A stretch of DNA of 64,000 nucleotides from CBDCAS01 sp965214015. Lineage in GTDB: Bacteria > Pseudomonadota > Gammaproteobacteria > Coxiellales > Coxiellaceae. Below are positions 1 through 9,438 of this stretch, in pieces. The notes beneath the pieces are model-generated. The model saw only the letters and a list, made by a program, of their open reading frames with translations. It ran no database searches and was not told the origin of the DNA. A program made the position numbers and the translations under genes. The DNA is taken from the NCBI GenBank assembly GCA_965214015.1, contig CBDCAS010000021.1, positions 248,001-312,000 on the forward strand, given 5' to 3'. Position 1 is the stretch's first letter, and the number at the start of each line of letters is the position of its first letter.

Positions 1-59
1 AACGTAAGGATCAGAAAGGTGTCGTACTAGCCAAGGTCTATTCATGAACTTAAATCCAC

Positions 60-605
60 TTAGAGCATACCTAATTCCAGCTGCGCCACTGGAGACATCA
101 TACTCCGATCCCAAGGAGGGTCAAAGACCATCTCTATCTCCACTATCTCTACCTCAGGTAATGCTAATAGTTTTTCTTTAGCATCAGCAACAATGACAGG
201 GCCCATACCACAGCCAGGTGCTGTGAGTGTCATACGAACATCGACTCTATATTGATCCTTCTCTATTTCACTGACATCACAGGCATAAATCAAACCTAAA
301 TCAACAATATTGATTGGAATTTCAGGATCAAATACTGTTTTTAACAAAACCATCGTACGCTCTTTTGTACTCGCACCATCTACTAGCTTCGCTAATGGAT
401 CCTCAACTTCCCGTCCAAGAGCATCGGCATCTTTACTCTCAATACGTGCTAAATTTCCAAACACATTAACTGTAAATGAATTACCCAAGGCTTGGGTAAT
501 CGTTACCTCAGTACCAGCATGTAGTAAAATACGAGCACCAGAAGGCACCATCATAGCAACGGTGTCACGCGATAATACAATGATATTTTTATTTTTTATT
601 TCCAT
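60..605 (-). CDS. sufT: SufT-like Fe-S cluster assembly protein (DUF59/MIP18 family)
   Basis: 181 residues and the last gene of the suf operon. The C-terminal half is a DUF59/MIP18 domain: DPEIPINIVDLGLIY, then the TAPGCGMG loop with its conserved Cys, then VFDPPWDRSMMSP. The N-terminal half is the extra region typical of SufT. Family members help deliver or mature Fe-S clusters under demand. The start overlaps the end of sufA by 17 bases, which indicates co-translation. No lesion is visible. The family call is firm; the exact client proteins are unknown. Confidence 0.9.
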   Translation of the reverse strand: MEIKNKNIIVLSRDTVAMMVPSGARILLHAGTEVTITQALGNSFTVNVFGNLARIESKDADALGREVEDPLAKLVDGASTKERTMVLLKTVFDPEIPINIVDLGLIYACDVSEIEKDQYRVDVRMTLTAPGCGMGPVIVADAKEKLLALPEVEIVEIEMVFDPPWDRSMMSPVAQLELGML

Positions 606-939
606 TCTCTTTTAATGCAAAACTTTCACCACATCCACACTCATTCTCTACATTAGGATTATTATAAATTAATTTTTTTTGCCCTAAATCTCCTAACACC
701 AAGTCAATGACTGTACCTGATAAAATAGAAAGCCATTGCCTATCAATAAAAACAGTCAAACCTTGTGCTGTTTCTACACGATCATCTTGTTGATTGTCGT
801 TAGTCATCACACTTGGAACATACTGGTACCCTGAGCAGCCCGTTTTTTTGATTGACAAACGAAACCCTAGGCTATTTTTATGACGCTTTAAAATTTGCAC
901 AATATGCTCTGCTGCGGTCTCTGTTAATGTAATCATCAT
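589..939 (-). CDS. sufA: A-type Fe-S carrier protein (HesB/IscA family)
   Basis: 116 residues, the usual length for an A-type carrier. The three cluster-binding cysteines are present: one in KKTGCSGYQY and two in the C-terminal NECGCGESF motif. Such proteins receive [4Fe-4S] or [2Fe-2S] clusters from the SufBCD scaffold and pass them to apo-enzymes. The gene lies between sufU and sufT in the same operon, hence sufA, although ErpA/IscA cannot be excluded from sequence alone. Confidence 0.9.
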   Translation of the reverse strand: MMITLTETAAEHIVQILKRHKNSLGFRLSIKKTGCSGYQYVPSVMTNDNQQDDRVETAQGLTVFIDRQWLSILSGTVIDLVLGDLGQKKLIYNNPNVENECGCGESFALKENGNKK

Positions 940-954
940 CTATTCTCTTATAAC

Positions 955-1407
955 TTATTCTGTACTAACAGGCTCTAATTGATTATGAATAGCCGCTCTC
1001 ATCGTATGCCAGGCTAAAGTAGCGCATTTTATTCGAGCTGGAAATTCTAAGACCCCTGCTAATACATTTAACTTTCTTAATTCACTGACATTAGCATCAA
1101 GCTTACCCTGTGTCACCAGTTGGTGAAACGCTTGGAATAACGTCTCTGCCTCTGCAATGGTTTTTCCCATTAATACTTCTGTCATCATAGAGGCGGAGGC
1201 TATTGAAATTGCACACCCAACTCCCTTAAACTGAATATTACTAATAATGCCCTCCTCTTCTAGCAAATAGACCGTTAATCGATCACCACACAAGGGATTA
1301 AAACCTTCCTTGATAGAGTTAGCAGCCTCATTAGATCCAAAGTTTCTAGGACGACGACCATGATCAATAATCAATTCACGATATAATGTTTGCAGATCAG
1401 ACATCAA
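955..1407 (-). CDS. sufU: SufU-type sulfur-transfer/scaffold protein
   Basis: 150 residues of the IscU/SufU fold. The three conserved cysteines lie in PLCGDRL, KGVGCAIS and KCATLAWH. The spacing between the second and third is long, as in zinc-binding SufU of Gram-positives, and unlike IscU. SufU takes persulfide from SufS; no sufE is present in this operon, so SufU probably fills that role. It overlaps the 3' end of sufS by 11 bases, a sign of translational coupling. Confidence 0.9.
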   Translation of the reverse strand: MMSDLQTLYRELIIDHGRRPRNFGSNEAANSIKEGFNPLCGDRLTVYLLEEEGIISNIQFKGVGCAISIASASMMTEVLMGKTIAEAETLFQAFHQLVTQGKLDANVSELRKLNVLAGVLEFPARIKCATLAWHTMRAAIHNQLEPVSTE

Positions 1408-2641
1408 AGATATCCCTTACTTTGTAAAGCGCGGCAATCAAACGATCGATATCGTCCTGAGTATTATAAACACCCAAGGAAACGCGTGCTGTCGCTGATA
1501 ATCCCAAATAATCCATCAATGGCATTGCACAATGGTGACCCACACGAACGGCCACCCCCTCATGGTCTAATATAGTACCAATATCATGCGAGTGAACACC
1601 TTCCATAACAAAAGAAAGCACACCCACTTTCTCAGGTGATCTACCAATTATTTGTAATCCTGGAATATCATTTAATGCACTTGTAGCATAGTCCAATAAG
1701 GTATCTTCATGCTGTGCTATTGCTTCCATACCTATTTGATTCAAGTATTCAGCGGCAGCTCCCATACCGACTACACCCGCTATATTGGGCGTCCCTGCTT
1801 CAAACTTGTAAGGTAATACATTGTAATCTGTGGCTTCAAAGGTAACACGACGAATCATATCTCCTCCTCCTTGATAAGGAGGCATCGCATTTAACCAGGA
1901 TTCCTTAGCATATAAAACACCGATACCTGTAGGACCATACATTTTATGGGAAGAAAAGGTCAAAAAATCACACTCTAAGGCTTGTACATCAACAGACCGA
2001 TGTGGAACTGATTGCGCAGCATCTAACAAGACTGGAATATCACGTTGATGCGCCCAATCAATCATTTTTTTCACTGGATTCATAGTCCCTAATACATTGG
2101 AGGCATGCACAATAGACACGATTTTTGTTTTATCACTTAGTAAACTTGTATAATGATCAAGATCCAGGCAGCCTGTTTGATCCATACGAATTACTTTAAT
2201 GACAGCCCCTGTTCGTTCACACAATAACTGCCATGGCACAATATTAGAATGATGTTCCATAATAGACAAAATAATTTCATCACCTGGCTGAATAAAGATC
2301 TGACCAAATGAGCTTGCTACCAGGTTAATTGCCTCTGTAGTGCCTTTAGTAAAGACAATCTCATGATTACACTTTGCATTAATAAAATTTCGTAATGATT
2401 GCCGTGCCGCTTCATAAACAGCTGTGGCTTGTTGACTAAGCTCATAAATACCACGATGCACATTAGCATGATTCTCAGTATAGTAATGTGACACCGCATC
2501 GATCACAGCTTGGGGTTTTTGTGAAGAAGAAGCACTGTCCAAATACACAAAAGGCCGATTGTGATTCATTTTTTTCAAAAGTGGAAAATCTTGTCGAATC
2601 GCTGCCGCATCAAAAACTACTTCTTCTAATAATTCTGTCAT
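1397..2641 (-). CDS. sufS: cysteine desulfurase SufS
   Basis: 414 residues, full length for a group II desulfurase. The PLP lysine sits in FSSHKMYGPTG and the catalytic cysteine in RVGHHCAMP at about residue 371. The enzyme removes sulfur from L-cysteine as a persulfide for the SufBCD scaffold. The start overlaps sufD by 4 bases and the end overlaps sufU by 11 bases, inside a compact operon. No unusual feature is seen. Confidence 0.96.
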   Translation of the reverse strand: MTELLEEVVFDAAAIRQDFPLLKKMNHNRPFVYLDSASSSQKPQAVIDAVSHYYTENHANVHRGIYELSQQATAVYEAARQSLRNFINAKCNHEIVFTKGTTEAINLVASSFGQIFIQPGDEIILSIMEHHSNIVPWQLLCERTGAVIKVIRMDQTGCLDLDHYTSLLSDKTKIVSIVHASNVLGTMNPVKKMIDWAHQRDIPVLLDAAQSVPHRSVDVQALECDFLTFSSHKMYGPTGIGVLYAKESWLNAMPPYQGGGDMIRRVTFEATDYNVLPYKFEAGTPNIAGVVGMGAAAEYLNQIGMEAIAQHEDTLLDYATSALNDIPGLQIIGRSPEKVGVLSFVMEGVHSHDIGTILDHEGVAVRVGHHCAMPLMDYLGLSATARVSLGVYNTQDDIDRLIAALYKVRDIFDV

Positions 2642-3564
2642 TGTGGACCTCGCATCATCATAGTTGCCACATCACGATCAGGAAAGCTATCAAAAATCTC
2701 ATGAGCAAACCCTTGTGTTAACAAAGCATTGGCTGCTGGGCGATCAATTCCACGAGATTGTAAATAAAACAAGGCCTCTTTATCCAGTTGACCTATAGTG
2801 GCTCCATGGCTACAACGCACATCCTCTGAATAAATGATTAATTCAGGTTGGGCATCGACTCGTGCTTGTGAAGAGAGTAACAAATTTTGATTTTTTTGGT
2901 GGGCACACACCGCCTTAAGACCTGAGTTAACAGTCACTAAGCCTTTAAACCGAACATAAGACTGATCAGCAGCAATCCCTTTATATAATTGACGACTGTG
3001 GGTAAATGAGTTCAAATGTTGAATATGACTGTTAATTTGCATATGTTGCTTGTTATTGGACTGACACAAACCAATAGATTCGCATCGAGCTCGCTCGCCT
3101 TTTAATAAATATAAAAAATCATCTTCAGAAGAGTGAACACGATTTAGGATTTGATAAGTCGCCAAATAACTGTCGCTTGCTTGCTCAGCTATAAAATGGG
3201 CTTGATGGAAGGCATGTGCACTTTCTTGTTGCCACTTATAAAAATGAATATGTGCGCTTGACTCAAGATCAATGCGAGTGTTGATATGATGCGTATAAGT
3301 GAGTGCGTTATCCCCTTGGTAGGAAGCAACCAATACAGCGCGCGCATGCTCACCTGCGGTAATATGATGCGACACACTATGGACTTGCTGATTTGAATCA
3401 GTATGAACATGCCTTAAATAAATCGGCGCCTTAGCAGAAAAGCCAGAGGGCAGATGCAATGTAAAATGAGCACCATCCCAACTCACAGAATCAGCTAATA
3501 CTCCAGGATGCGATTGGTCCTTTTGGTAAGTTCCATTGATGAACTGAAATACACAATCAGACAC
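2638..3564 (-). CDS. sufD: Fe-S assembly scaffold subunit SufD
   Basis: 308 residues of the SufB/SufD superfamily; shorter than E. coli SufD (about 420), mainly at the N-terminus. The C-terminal core is clear: EDVRCSHGATIGQLDKEALFYLQSRGI, the stretch that pairs with SufB. SufD joins SufB and the ATPase SufC in the SufBC2D complex. It shares one base with sufC upstream and overlaps sufS downstream. The short N-terminus looks like lineage variation, since the frame is intact. Confidence 0.93.
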   Translation of the reverse strand: MSDCVFQFINGTYQKDQSHPGVLADSVSWDGAHFTLHLPSGFSAKAPIYLRHVHTDSNQQVHSVSHHITAGEHARAVLVASYQGDNALTYTHHINTRIDLESSAHIHFYKWQQESAHAFHQAHFIAEQASDSYLATYQILNRVHSSEDDFLYLLKGERARCESIGLCQSNNKQHMQINSHIQHLNSFTHSRQLYKGIAADQSYVRFKGLVTVNSGLKAVCAHQKNQNLLLSSQARVDAQPELIIYSEDVRCSHGATIGQLDKEALFYLQSRGIDRPAANALLTQGFAHEIFDSFPDRDVATMMMRGPQ

Positions 3565-4316
3565 TAGCCTATCGCCTTATGTTCTAATCCAGTATACCCT
3601 TTCTGCTCTAACTCTAAGGCTAGTGAAGCATCACCAGAGGTTACCATACGCCCTTCCATTAACACATGCACATAATCAGGTTTAATATAATTTAACAAAC
3701 GGGGATAATGAGTAATCAATAAAATAGCACGGTCCTCACGTCGATACTGATTAATCCCTTTACCAATAATTTGTAACGCATCAATATCTAAACCCGAATC
3801 AGTTTCATCAAGAATAGCGAGTTTTGGTTCAAGCAACAACATCTGCAAAATCGCATTGCGTTTTTTCTCACCCCCTGAAAAACCCTCATTCACCGAACGT
3901 TTTAAAAACTGATCCTCCATTTCTAATACACTTAGTTTCTCTTGGACATAGTCCATAAAATCCATAGCATCTAATTCAGATTCACCACGACGTTGGCGCA
4001 AACTATTGAGTGCTGTTTTTAAAAAATAGAGATTATTTACACCTGGAATTTCCACAGGATACTGAAATGCCAAAAATAATCCCAATGCAGCACGATCTTC
4101 TGGTGATAATGACAATAAATTATGGCCTAAAAAATCAATAGAACCTTGTGTGACCTGATAGATATCGCGACCAGCCAGGACGCTGGATAAGGTACTTTTA
4201 CCAGAGCCATTAGGTCCCATAATGGCATGCACCTCACCAGCACGCATCGATAAATCGATGCCATGTAAAATCTCTGTCTCATTAACAGAGACTTTTAAAT
4301 CACTAATCGTTAACAT
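3564..4316 (-). CDS. sufC: Fe-S assembly ATPase SufC
   Basis: 250 residues of an ABC-type ATPase. Walker A is GPNGSGKST, the signature is SGGEKKRN (typical of SufC) and Walker B is LAILDETDSGLD. SufC powers the conformational changes of SufBCD during cluster assembly in the cytoplasm. It overlaps the end of sufB by 7 bases. All catalytic motifs are intact. Confidence 0.97.
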   Translation of the reverse strand: MLTISDLKVSVNETEILHGIDLSMRAGEVHAIMGPNGSGKSTLSSVLAGRDIYQVTQGSIDFLGHNLLSLSPEDRAALGLFLAFQYPVEIPGVNNLYFLKTALNSLRQRRGESELDAMDFMDYVQEKLSVLEMEDQFLKRSVNEGFSGGEKKRNAILQMLLLEPKLAILDETDSGLDIDALQIIGKGINQYRREDRAILLITHYPRLLNYIKPDYVHVLMEGRMVTSGDASLALELEQKGYTGLEHKAIG

Positions 4317-5758
4317 ATCGCCCCTTCTAAACTAACTTCCATCAATTTCTGTGCTTCTACTGCAAATTCCATTGGCAGCTCATTAAAGACTTGCTTACAA
4401 AACCCATTGACAATCATTGAAATCGCATCTTCTTCTGAAATTCCACGCTGACGACAGAAAAATAATTGATCCTCACCAATACGCGAGGTGGTTGCCTCAT
4501 GTTCTACAGTTGCGCTGGTGTTACTGGATTCAATCACAGGAAAGGTGTGAGCCGCACAATGCTCACCCAAGAGTAAAGAATCACATTGACTATAATTTCG
4601 CGCATTTTCTGCTCTAGGTGCTACCCGTACTAAACCGCGATACGTATTCTCTCCTCGTCCTGTAGAGATCCCCTTAGAGATAATGGTGCTCTTAGTATTG
4701 CGTCCCAGATGAATCATCTTAGTACCGGTATCGGCCTGCTGATAATGATTGGTGAGTGCCACTGAATAAAATGCGCCAATGGAGTTATCACCTTGCAACA
4801 CCACACTGGGATACTTCCAGGTCACCGCAGAACCTGTTTCAATTTGAGTCCATGAAATTTTAGAACGGACACCACGACAAGCACCGCGCTTAGTCACAAA
4901 ATTATAAATACCCCCTCGACCCTGTTCGTCCCCTGGATACCAGTTTTGCACAGTAGAATATTTAATCTCAGCTCGGTCTAATGCGACTAATTCAACAACA
5001 GCGGCATGCAGTTGATTATCATCACGCATAGGAGCAGTACAGCCTTCCAAATAACTGACATAAGCACCGGCTTCAGCAATAATTAAAGTGCGCTCAAACT
5101 GACCAGTATTTGCCGAATTAATACGAAAATAAGTCGACAATTCCATAGGACAACGCACTCCTTTGGGGACAAACACAAAGGAACCATCGCTAAAAACAGC
5201 CGAATTTAAGGCTGCAAAAAAATTATCACGATACGGCACGACCGTACCTAGATATTGTTGTATTAATTCAGGATAACGCTTGACCGCCTCAGAAAAAGAG
5301 CAAAAAATAACTCCTGCCTCTGCTAGTTTTTCTTTAAATGTAGTCGCCACTGACACACTATCAAACACTGCATCCACAGCTACACCCGCTAGCGCAGCAC
5401 GTTCATGTAAGGGAATCCCCAACTTCTCATAGGTTTCTAGCAATTTAGGATCCACTTCCTCTAAACTCTTAGGAGCGTCTTCTTTTGATTTTGGTGCCGA
5501 ATAATAGCTAATGGCTTGGTAGTCAATCGCATCATATTGGACCTTTGCCCAACTGGGTTCTTTCATCGTCAACCAATGACGATACGCCTTAAGGCGCCAT
5601 TGTAATAAAAACTCAGGTTCTTCTTTTTTGGCTGAAATTGCACGAATTACTGTTTCATTCAAACCCGGAGGTAGTGTTTCTGCCTCAATATCGGTGACAA
5701 ATCCATGTTGATATTTCTTATTAAGAAACGATTTTAAAGTACTCTCTTTTACAGACAT
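4310..5758 (-). CDS. sufB: Fe-S assembly scaffold subunit SufB
   Basis: 482 residues, standard for SufB. Family landmarks are GVRCPMELSTYFRIN, YLEGCTAPM (conserved Cys), RGACRGVRSKISWTQIETGSAVTWKYPS and the C-terminal HEATTSRIGEDQLFFCRQRGI. SufB is the main site where the nascent cluster forms. It is the first structural gene of the operon, 11 bases after the regulator, so it should be transcribed with it. Confidence 0.97.
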   Translation of the reverse strand: MSVKESTLKSFLNKKYQHGFVTDIEAETLPPGLNETVIRAISAKKEEPEFLLQWRLKAYRHWLTMKEPSWAKVQYDAIDYQAISYYSAPKSKEDAPKSLEEVDPKLLETYEKLGIPLHERAALAGVAVDAVFDSVSVATTFKEKLAEAGVIFCSFSEAVKRYPELIQQYLGTVVPYRDNFFAALNSAVFSDGSFVFVPKGVRCPMELSTYFRINSANTGQFERTLIIAEAGAYVSYLEGCTAPMRDDNQLHAAVVELVALDRAEIKYSTVQNWYPGDEQGRGGIYNFVTKRGACRGVRSKISWTQIETGSAVTWKYPSVVLQGDNSIGAFYSVALTNHYQQADTGTKMIHLGRNTKSTIISKGISTGRGENTYRGLVRVAPRAENARNYSQCDSLLLGEHCAAHTFPVIESSNTSATVEHEATTSRIGEDQLFFCRQRGISEEDAISMIVNGFCKQVFNELPMEFAVEAQKLMEVSLEGAIC

Positions 5759-5769
5759 GCAAACGCTCC

Positions 5770-6192
5770 TTAAGTTTCTTTGGGTAAAGTCGATGACACT
5801 GTCATATCGTGCAGTGTTAATCGATTCAATACATCAAAAACAACATTATTGATATAGCGCCAGTTACTACGCATATCACAACACTGATCATGCCGACATG
5901 CATGATCCTCGGCACTGCATTCTGTCATCGCTAGCTGACCATCAATGGCTGTAATAATCTCAGCAATACTAACATCTCTAGCAGGTCGCGACAGCGCATA
6001 GCCCCCCTGAGCCCCACGAGTCGCCGCGACTAAACCGGCATCACCGAGTAACTTAAGTACTTTGCTGACCGTAGGAACAGAAATACCAATATGTTCAGAC
6101 ACCATCGTTGCACTAAAACGATCATCACCATAAGTCGACATCCATTGCATAATCACGGTAGCATAGTCAGCCAATTTACTAATTTTGAGCAT
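5770..6192 (-). CDS. Rrf2-family SUF operon regulator
   Basis: Rrf2/IscR-type winged-helix regulator of 140 residues if started at the ATG at 6192 (MLKISKLADYATVIM). An in-frame ATG at 6213 lies almost on the predicted transcription start and is less likely. The helix-turn-helix covers about residues 25-60. The cluster-binding cysteines lie in TECSAEDHACRHDQCC. It matches the gammaproteobacterial SUF-system regulator group more than IscR. As the first gene of the operon it probably represses the operon when its cluster is loaded; that is inference from the family. Confidence 0.9.
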   Translation of the reverse strand: MLKISKLADYATVIMQWMSTYGDDRFSATMVSEHIGISVPTVSKVLKLLGDAGLVAATRGAQGGYALSRPARDVSIAEIITAIDGQLAMTECSAEDHACRHDQCCDMRSNWRYINNVVFDVLNRLTLHDMTVSSTLPKET

Positions 6193-6223
6193 AAAATAAG
6201 CCCATGAGGTCATTAAGATTGAT

Positions 6224-6251
6224 ATAGTACCAGTTTTGTCTTGATTCTCAA
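6224..6251 (-). promoter_or_regulatory. candidate promoter of the suf operon
   Basis: On the minus strand a TTGAGA box (6246-6251) is followed after 16 bases by TACTAT (6224-6229), placing a start a few bases before the regulator ATG at 6192. The AT-rich stretch between and after the boxes would be a natural place for Rrf2 autoregulation, but I cannot recognise a specific operator. Confidence 0.45.
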
Positions 6252-6285
6252 CTTTAGAATAGCTAGGAAAGAACTGAGTACTGTT

Positions 6286-8079
6286 TTATGCTCCAATGGC
6301 AGGTCTTAATGTACTAGGAGTTGGCTGTTGCATCTCAAAATGAACTTTTTCAAATCCTGCCTCTTTAAATGCTTTCTCTAATTGCTCTCTAGCTTTAGGA
6401 GGTGTCATCGACTTAATTACGATACTAGGAGCAGCTGTATCTGTTCCCTCAGTACTTTTTTGGTGCTTATATTCGGCCAAGAATAATTGAGCAATACATC
6501 GAAAGCTCTCTTCTAAATTATAAGATTCTTTTTGCTGAACACTGATCCTAACTGTATCTGTACCCATCTGTCGTTCAAACACACGACCATCAGGCAAAGT
6601 GGTACTCACAACTCCCTGATCATTTAGATGAAACTTCATAGAATCTTTTATGTCTTTAAAAGCTTCAATTTCACAAGCGATTGTTTTAAATCGCTCAGCA
6701 CCTTGCATCCAAGACAGTAGCTTTTGATTTTTGGAGCCTTCTTGTGAGATTTTTTCTTGGAATTTTTCTGTTACTTTCTCAAGTTTTACCTTTGCAAAAC
6801 AACCTGCTTTTTCAACAGCTTTAGCAAACATCTGTGCAAAGAGAGCTCGATGTTTGTCATCTGATAACTCCAGCTGTTGCTTTACTTTAGAGTAGAAGCA
6901 CCACCCTAAAGCCTGATACTCTGAGGCACCATGCTTTAATTGATTGATATAGTTAGAAGAAAATATTTCAGCTTCTTGTTCTCTATATTCATCCATTCGC
7001 GCTAGGGCATAAGCAATTGACTCATCTTTACAACACTCAGCTCTTTTCTCATTGTAAAATGTCTTAAAGTTCTTGAATAATTTTTTTGAAAAACCATATT
7101 TTTCTATGATAAGACGAAGATCATTAATAATAGTATTAGAATTATAGCTATTTGAATATATTCCATTAGCCCACTTTAAGAGAATTTCATCACAACTGTA
7201 ATCATTAATATTAACATTAGTACTAGGATTATCTGAATATATGTCATTCGTTATTTCAGTAGCATGTGGTTCTTTGTTCAATGCTTGATTAGCCAACTCT
7301 ATTGGCAAATAAGCACACCAATGATTTGTGCCATTGTACCACCCATGAATTACAATGGGGCTGTTGTTATTGGTTGCTTCCCGAAGCCCAAATTGATGGG
7401 CTTGTTTATAACGAAAATCAATCCCAAATTCTTTTGCAATGACACCGATAGTCTCTTCTCCCAAATAAGTACTATGATCTCTAATAGCGTCAACATATTG
7501 GTTATATCCTTTATCCTGCCACCAGAGTTTAAGTTTTTCTTTTTGTTGATTTAAATCAAGAGCAGTACCAGTGAGTTCTGTAAACTTCTGTTTCACAAAA
7601 TCCATTCCTTGAAACGTATCTGTCAAATCTCCTGAATTAGTACAATAGCCTTCAAAGTCAGCACTCAAGTGAGCAAAAAGATCGCTTTTTTTAGCCTGAT
7701 TATTCTGCAAAAGATCACTTGCAATCTCGCGCAAAGCCACAGCAATACGTTGTTGATATTCTTTTGGTGCTAACTTTGCTAATGCTGCAAAGTCTTTAAC
7801 GATATTAGGATCTACTGTTGTCACTTCTGTATCAGAAGAATCTGTAGCTAACCCTAATAATTGATTGAAATCTTTCGGTTGCTTCTTTAATTTTTCAAAA
7901 AGACGATCAAAATGACCATACCACTGTATAGCAAGTGGTGTGATATCAGTATCGTTGACTGCATGTTGAGAATGAACGACTAATGAGATCGCCAGAGCAC
8001 GCAACAAGCAGTTATTGTCAGAAAAGCGCTCTGTGTCAACAATGACATAATCTGACATATTGTTATCAACACTTGGCAT
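6286..8079 (-). CDS. OTU-like cysteine protease, possible host-directed effector
   Basis: 597 residues from the ATG at 8079, which is preceded by a GAAAGGTG ribosome site; a TTG 18 bases upstream is a weaker start. The N-terminal 260 residues read as an OTU domain: the nucleophile block SDNNCLLRALA (Cys about 24), a central Y-x(n)-YLGEETIGVIAKEFGIDF segment, and the histidine in GTNHWCAYLP (about 253). The remaining 330 residues are helical, charged and unrecognised. No signal peptide or membrane helix. OTU proteases remove ubiquitin, so a function inside a eukaryotic host is the simplest reading (inference). Activity and secretion route are unknown. Confidence 0.68.
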   Translation of the reverse strand: MPSVDNNMSDYVIVDTERFSDNNCLLRALAISLVVHSQHAVNDTDITPLAIQWYGHFDRLFEKLKKQPKDFNQLLGLATDSSDTEVTTVDPNIVKDFAALAKLAPKEYQQRIAVALREIASDLLQNNQAKKSDLFAHLSADFEGYCTNSGDLTDTFQGMDFVKQKFTELTGTALDLNQQKEKLKLWWQDKGYNQYVDAIRDHSTYLGEETIGVIAKEFGIDFRYKQAHQFGLREATNNNSPIVIHGWYNGTNHWCAYLPIELANQALNKEPHATEITNDIYSDNPSTNVNINDYSCDEILLKWANGIYSNSYNSNTIINDLRLIIEKYGFSKKLFKNFKTFYNEKRAECCKDESIAYALARMDEYREQEAEIFSSNYINQLKHGASEYQALGWCFYSKVKQQLELSDDKHRALFAQMFAKAVEKAGCFAKVKLEKVTEKFQEKISQEGSKNQKLLSWMQGAERFKTIACEIEAFKDIKDSMKFHLNDQGVVSTTLPDGRVFERQMGTDTVRISVQQKESYNLEESFRCIAQLFLAEYKHQKSTEGTDTAAPSIVIKSMTPPKAREQLEKAFKEAGFEKVHFEMQQPTPSTLRPAIGA

Positions 8080-8160
8080 GGTGGTAGCACCTTTCAATGT
8101 AATAAACCTTTTTTAAAATCATACATTAGCAACCTTAAAAAAACATTAAAACATTTGATT

Positions 8161-8190
8161 TTTACAGCACTTTTATAAAAGTGCTGTAAA
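8161..8190. repeat. 30-bp perfect palindrome between divergent genes
   Basis: Positions 8161-8190 form a perfect inverted repeat, two 15-base arms with no spacer, beginning TTTACAGCAC and ending GTGCTGTAAA. It lies between the starts of the OTU-like gene (minus strand) and the cation exporter (plus strand), so no gene ends there. An operator for a dimeric regulator or a hairpin in a leader transcript are both possible; A/T runs on both sides also resemble a bidirectional terminator. Confidence 0.85.
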
Positions 8191-8279
8191 TAAAAAAATC
8201 ATAAAACGATCTTTTTGGTGAAAATAAACACTTAGTTAAAGAAGTACAAGCACAGTGGTGACATTCTTGAAATTACCGT

Positions 8280-9425
8280 ATGATGACTTCTATGAATCCC
8301 CAGAAGCGATACCAAATCGCCAAACATACTAGCTATGTGAATGCGGCTCTCAATACCCTATTGGCGGTTTTTAAAATTACCGTGGGTTGGATCGGGCATT
8401 CTAGTGCTCTTGTAGCCGACGGCATTCATTCCTTCTCTGACTTAATCAGTGACCTGCTTGTTTTAGTGGCGGCTAAGGCTGGGAAAAAGCACCCTGACGC
8501 AGGACACCCCTATGGTCATCGACGGATTGAAACCATTGCAGCGATTGTGATTGCCCTACTGTTATTAGTAGCCGGTATCTTTATTGTTGCAGACGCTAGC
8601 CAGCATCTCATTCATAATACGGCACTCTATACTCCCAATATCATGGTGCTTATCGTGGCTTTTATTTCTATGGCTGCTAACGAAGGACTATTTCGCTATA
8701 CCTTAAAAAAGGGTAAAGCCATTCATTCTAATTTAGTGATTACCAATGCCTGGCACAATCGTAGCGATGTCTATACCTCTCTGATTGTCTTTATTAGCGT
8801 TAGTATTGCTTTTTTTGGCTTTCATTATTTTGACGCTATTGGTGCTGTGATCATTGCTCTATTCATTTTAAAAATAAGTTTAAAAATGGTCTGGCACAGC
8901 ATCAATGAATTATTAGATGCCGCTGTCGATCCATCCACATTAGAAACAATTCATAATACGATTGAAACAACAGCAGGTGTTGAAGCTGTGCATCAATTAC
9001 GAACCCGCCAACATGGAGGCAGTATTTTCGTAGATGTGCATATTCAAGTCCCTCCTATGATTAGTGTTTCAGAGGGACACCATATCAGTGAGCAAGTGGC
9101 TCTAAAACTCACACAACAACTTGATACCATCTCTGATGTCACCGTTCACATTGATCCAGAAGATGATGAAACCTCAACACCCTCACAGCATCTACCCAAT
9201 CGCCCTAAATTATGCAAACAACTTCACGCCCACTGGCACACCTTGCCTGGCTATACAAGCATAAAAAATCTACAGCTGCATTATCTCGAGGGTTATTTGC
9301 ATATTGATGTTGTATTACCGCTTCATCTATTAAACACTATCTCTGCAGAGCAACTCCAGCAACGCTATCAAACCGCCTGTCAGACTCTCTCTGATATTAA
9401 AAAGATTCAAATGTATTTCACCTAA
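8280..9425 (+). CDS. cation diffusion facilitator (FieF/YiiP-like metal exporter)
   Basis: 381 residues with the CDF fold: about six membrane helices over residues 20-205, then a cytoplasmic dimerisation domain. The first metal-site motif is DGIHSFSDLISD (D47, H50/D54) and the second is HNRSDVYTS in helix five, the D-x3-D/H-x3-D pattern of Zn/Fe exporters. HPYGHRRIE is also conserved. The C-terminal 90 residues extend beyond a minimal CDF protein and contain further histidines. It should export Zn2+ or Fe2+ from the cytoplasm using the proton gradient; the specific metal is not decided by the sequence. Confidence 0.92.
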   Translation: MMTSMNPQKRYQIAKHTSYVNAALNTLLAVFKITVGWIGHSSALVADGIHSFSDLISDLLVLVAAKAGKKHPDAGHPYGHRRIETIAAIVIALLLLVAGIFIVADASQHLIHNTALYTPNIMVLIVAFISMAANEGLFRYTLKKGKAIHSNLVITNAWHNRSDVYTSLIVFISVSIAFFGFHYFDAIGAVIIALFILKISLKMVWHSINELLDAAVDPSTLETIHNTIETTAGVEAVHQLRTRQHGGSIFVDVHIQVPPMISVSEGHHISEQVALKLTQQLDTISDVTVHIDPEDDETSTPSQHLPNRPKLCKQLHAHWHTLPGYTSIKNLQLHYLEGYLHIDVVLPLHLLNTISAEQLQQRYQTACQTLSDIKKIQMYFT

Positions 9426-9438
9426 ATTAAATCACTTT

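Noticed and set aside
310..615. Open frame on the plus strand opposite sufT
   Set aside because: It lies wholly over sufT and sufA and has no family features; a shadow frame.
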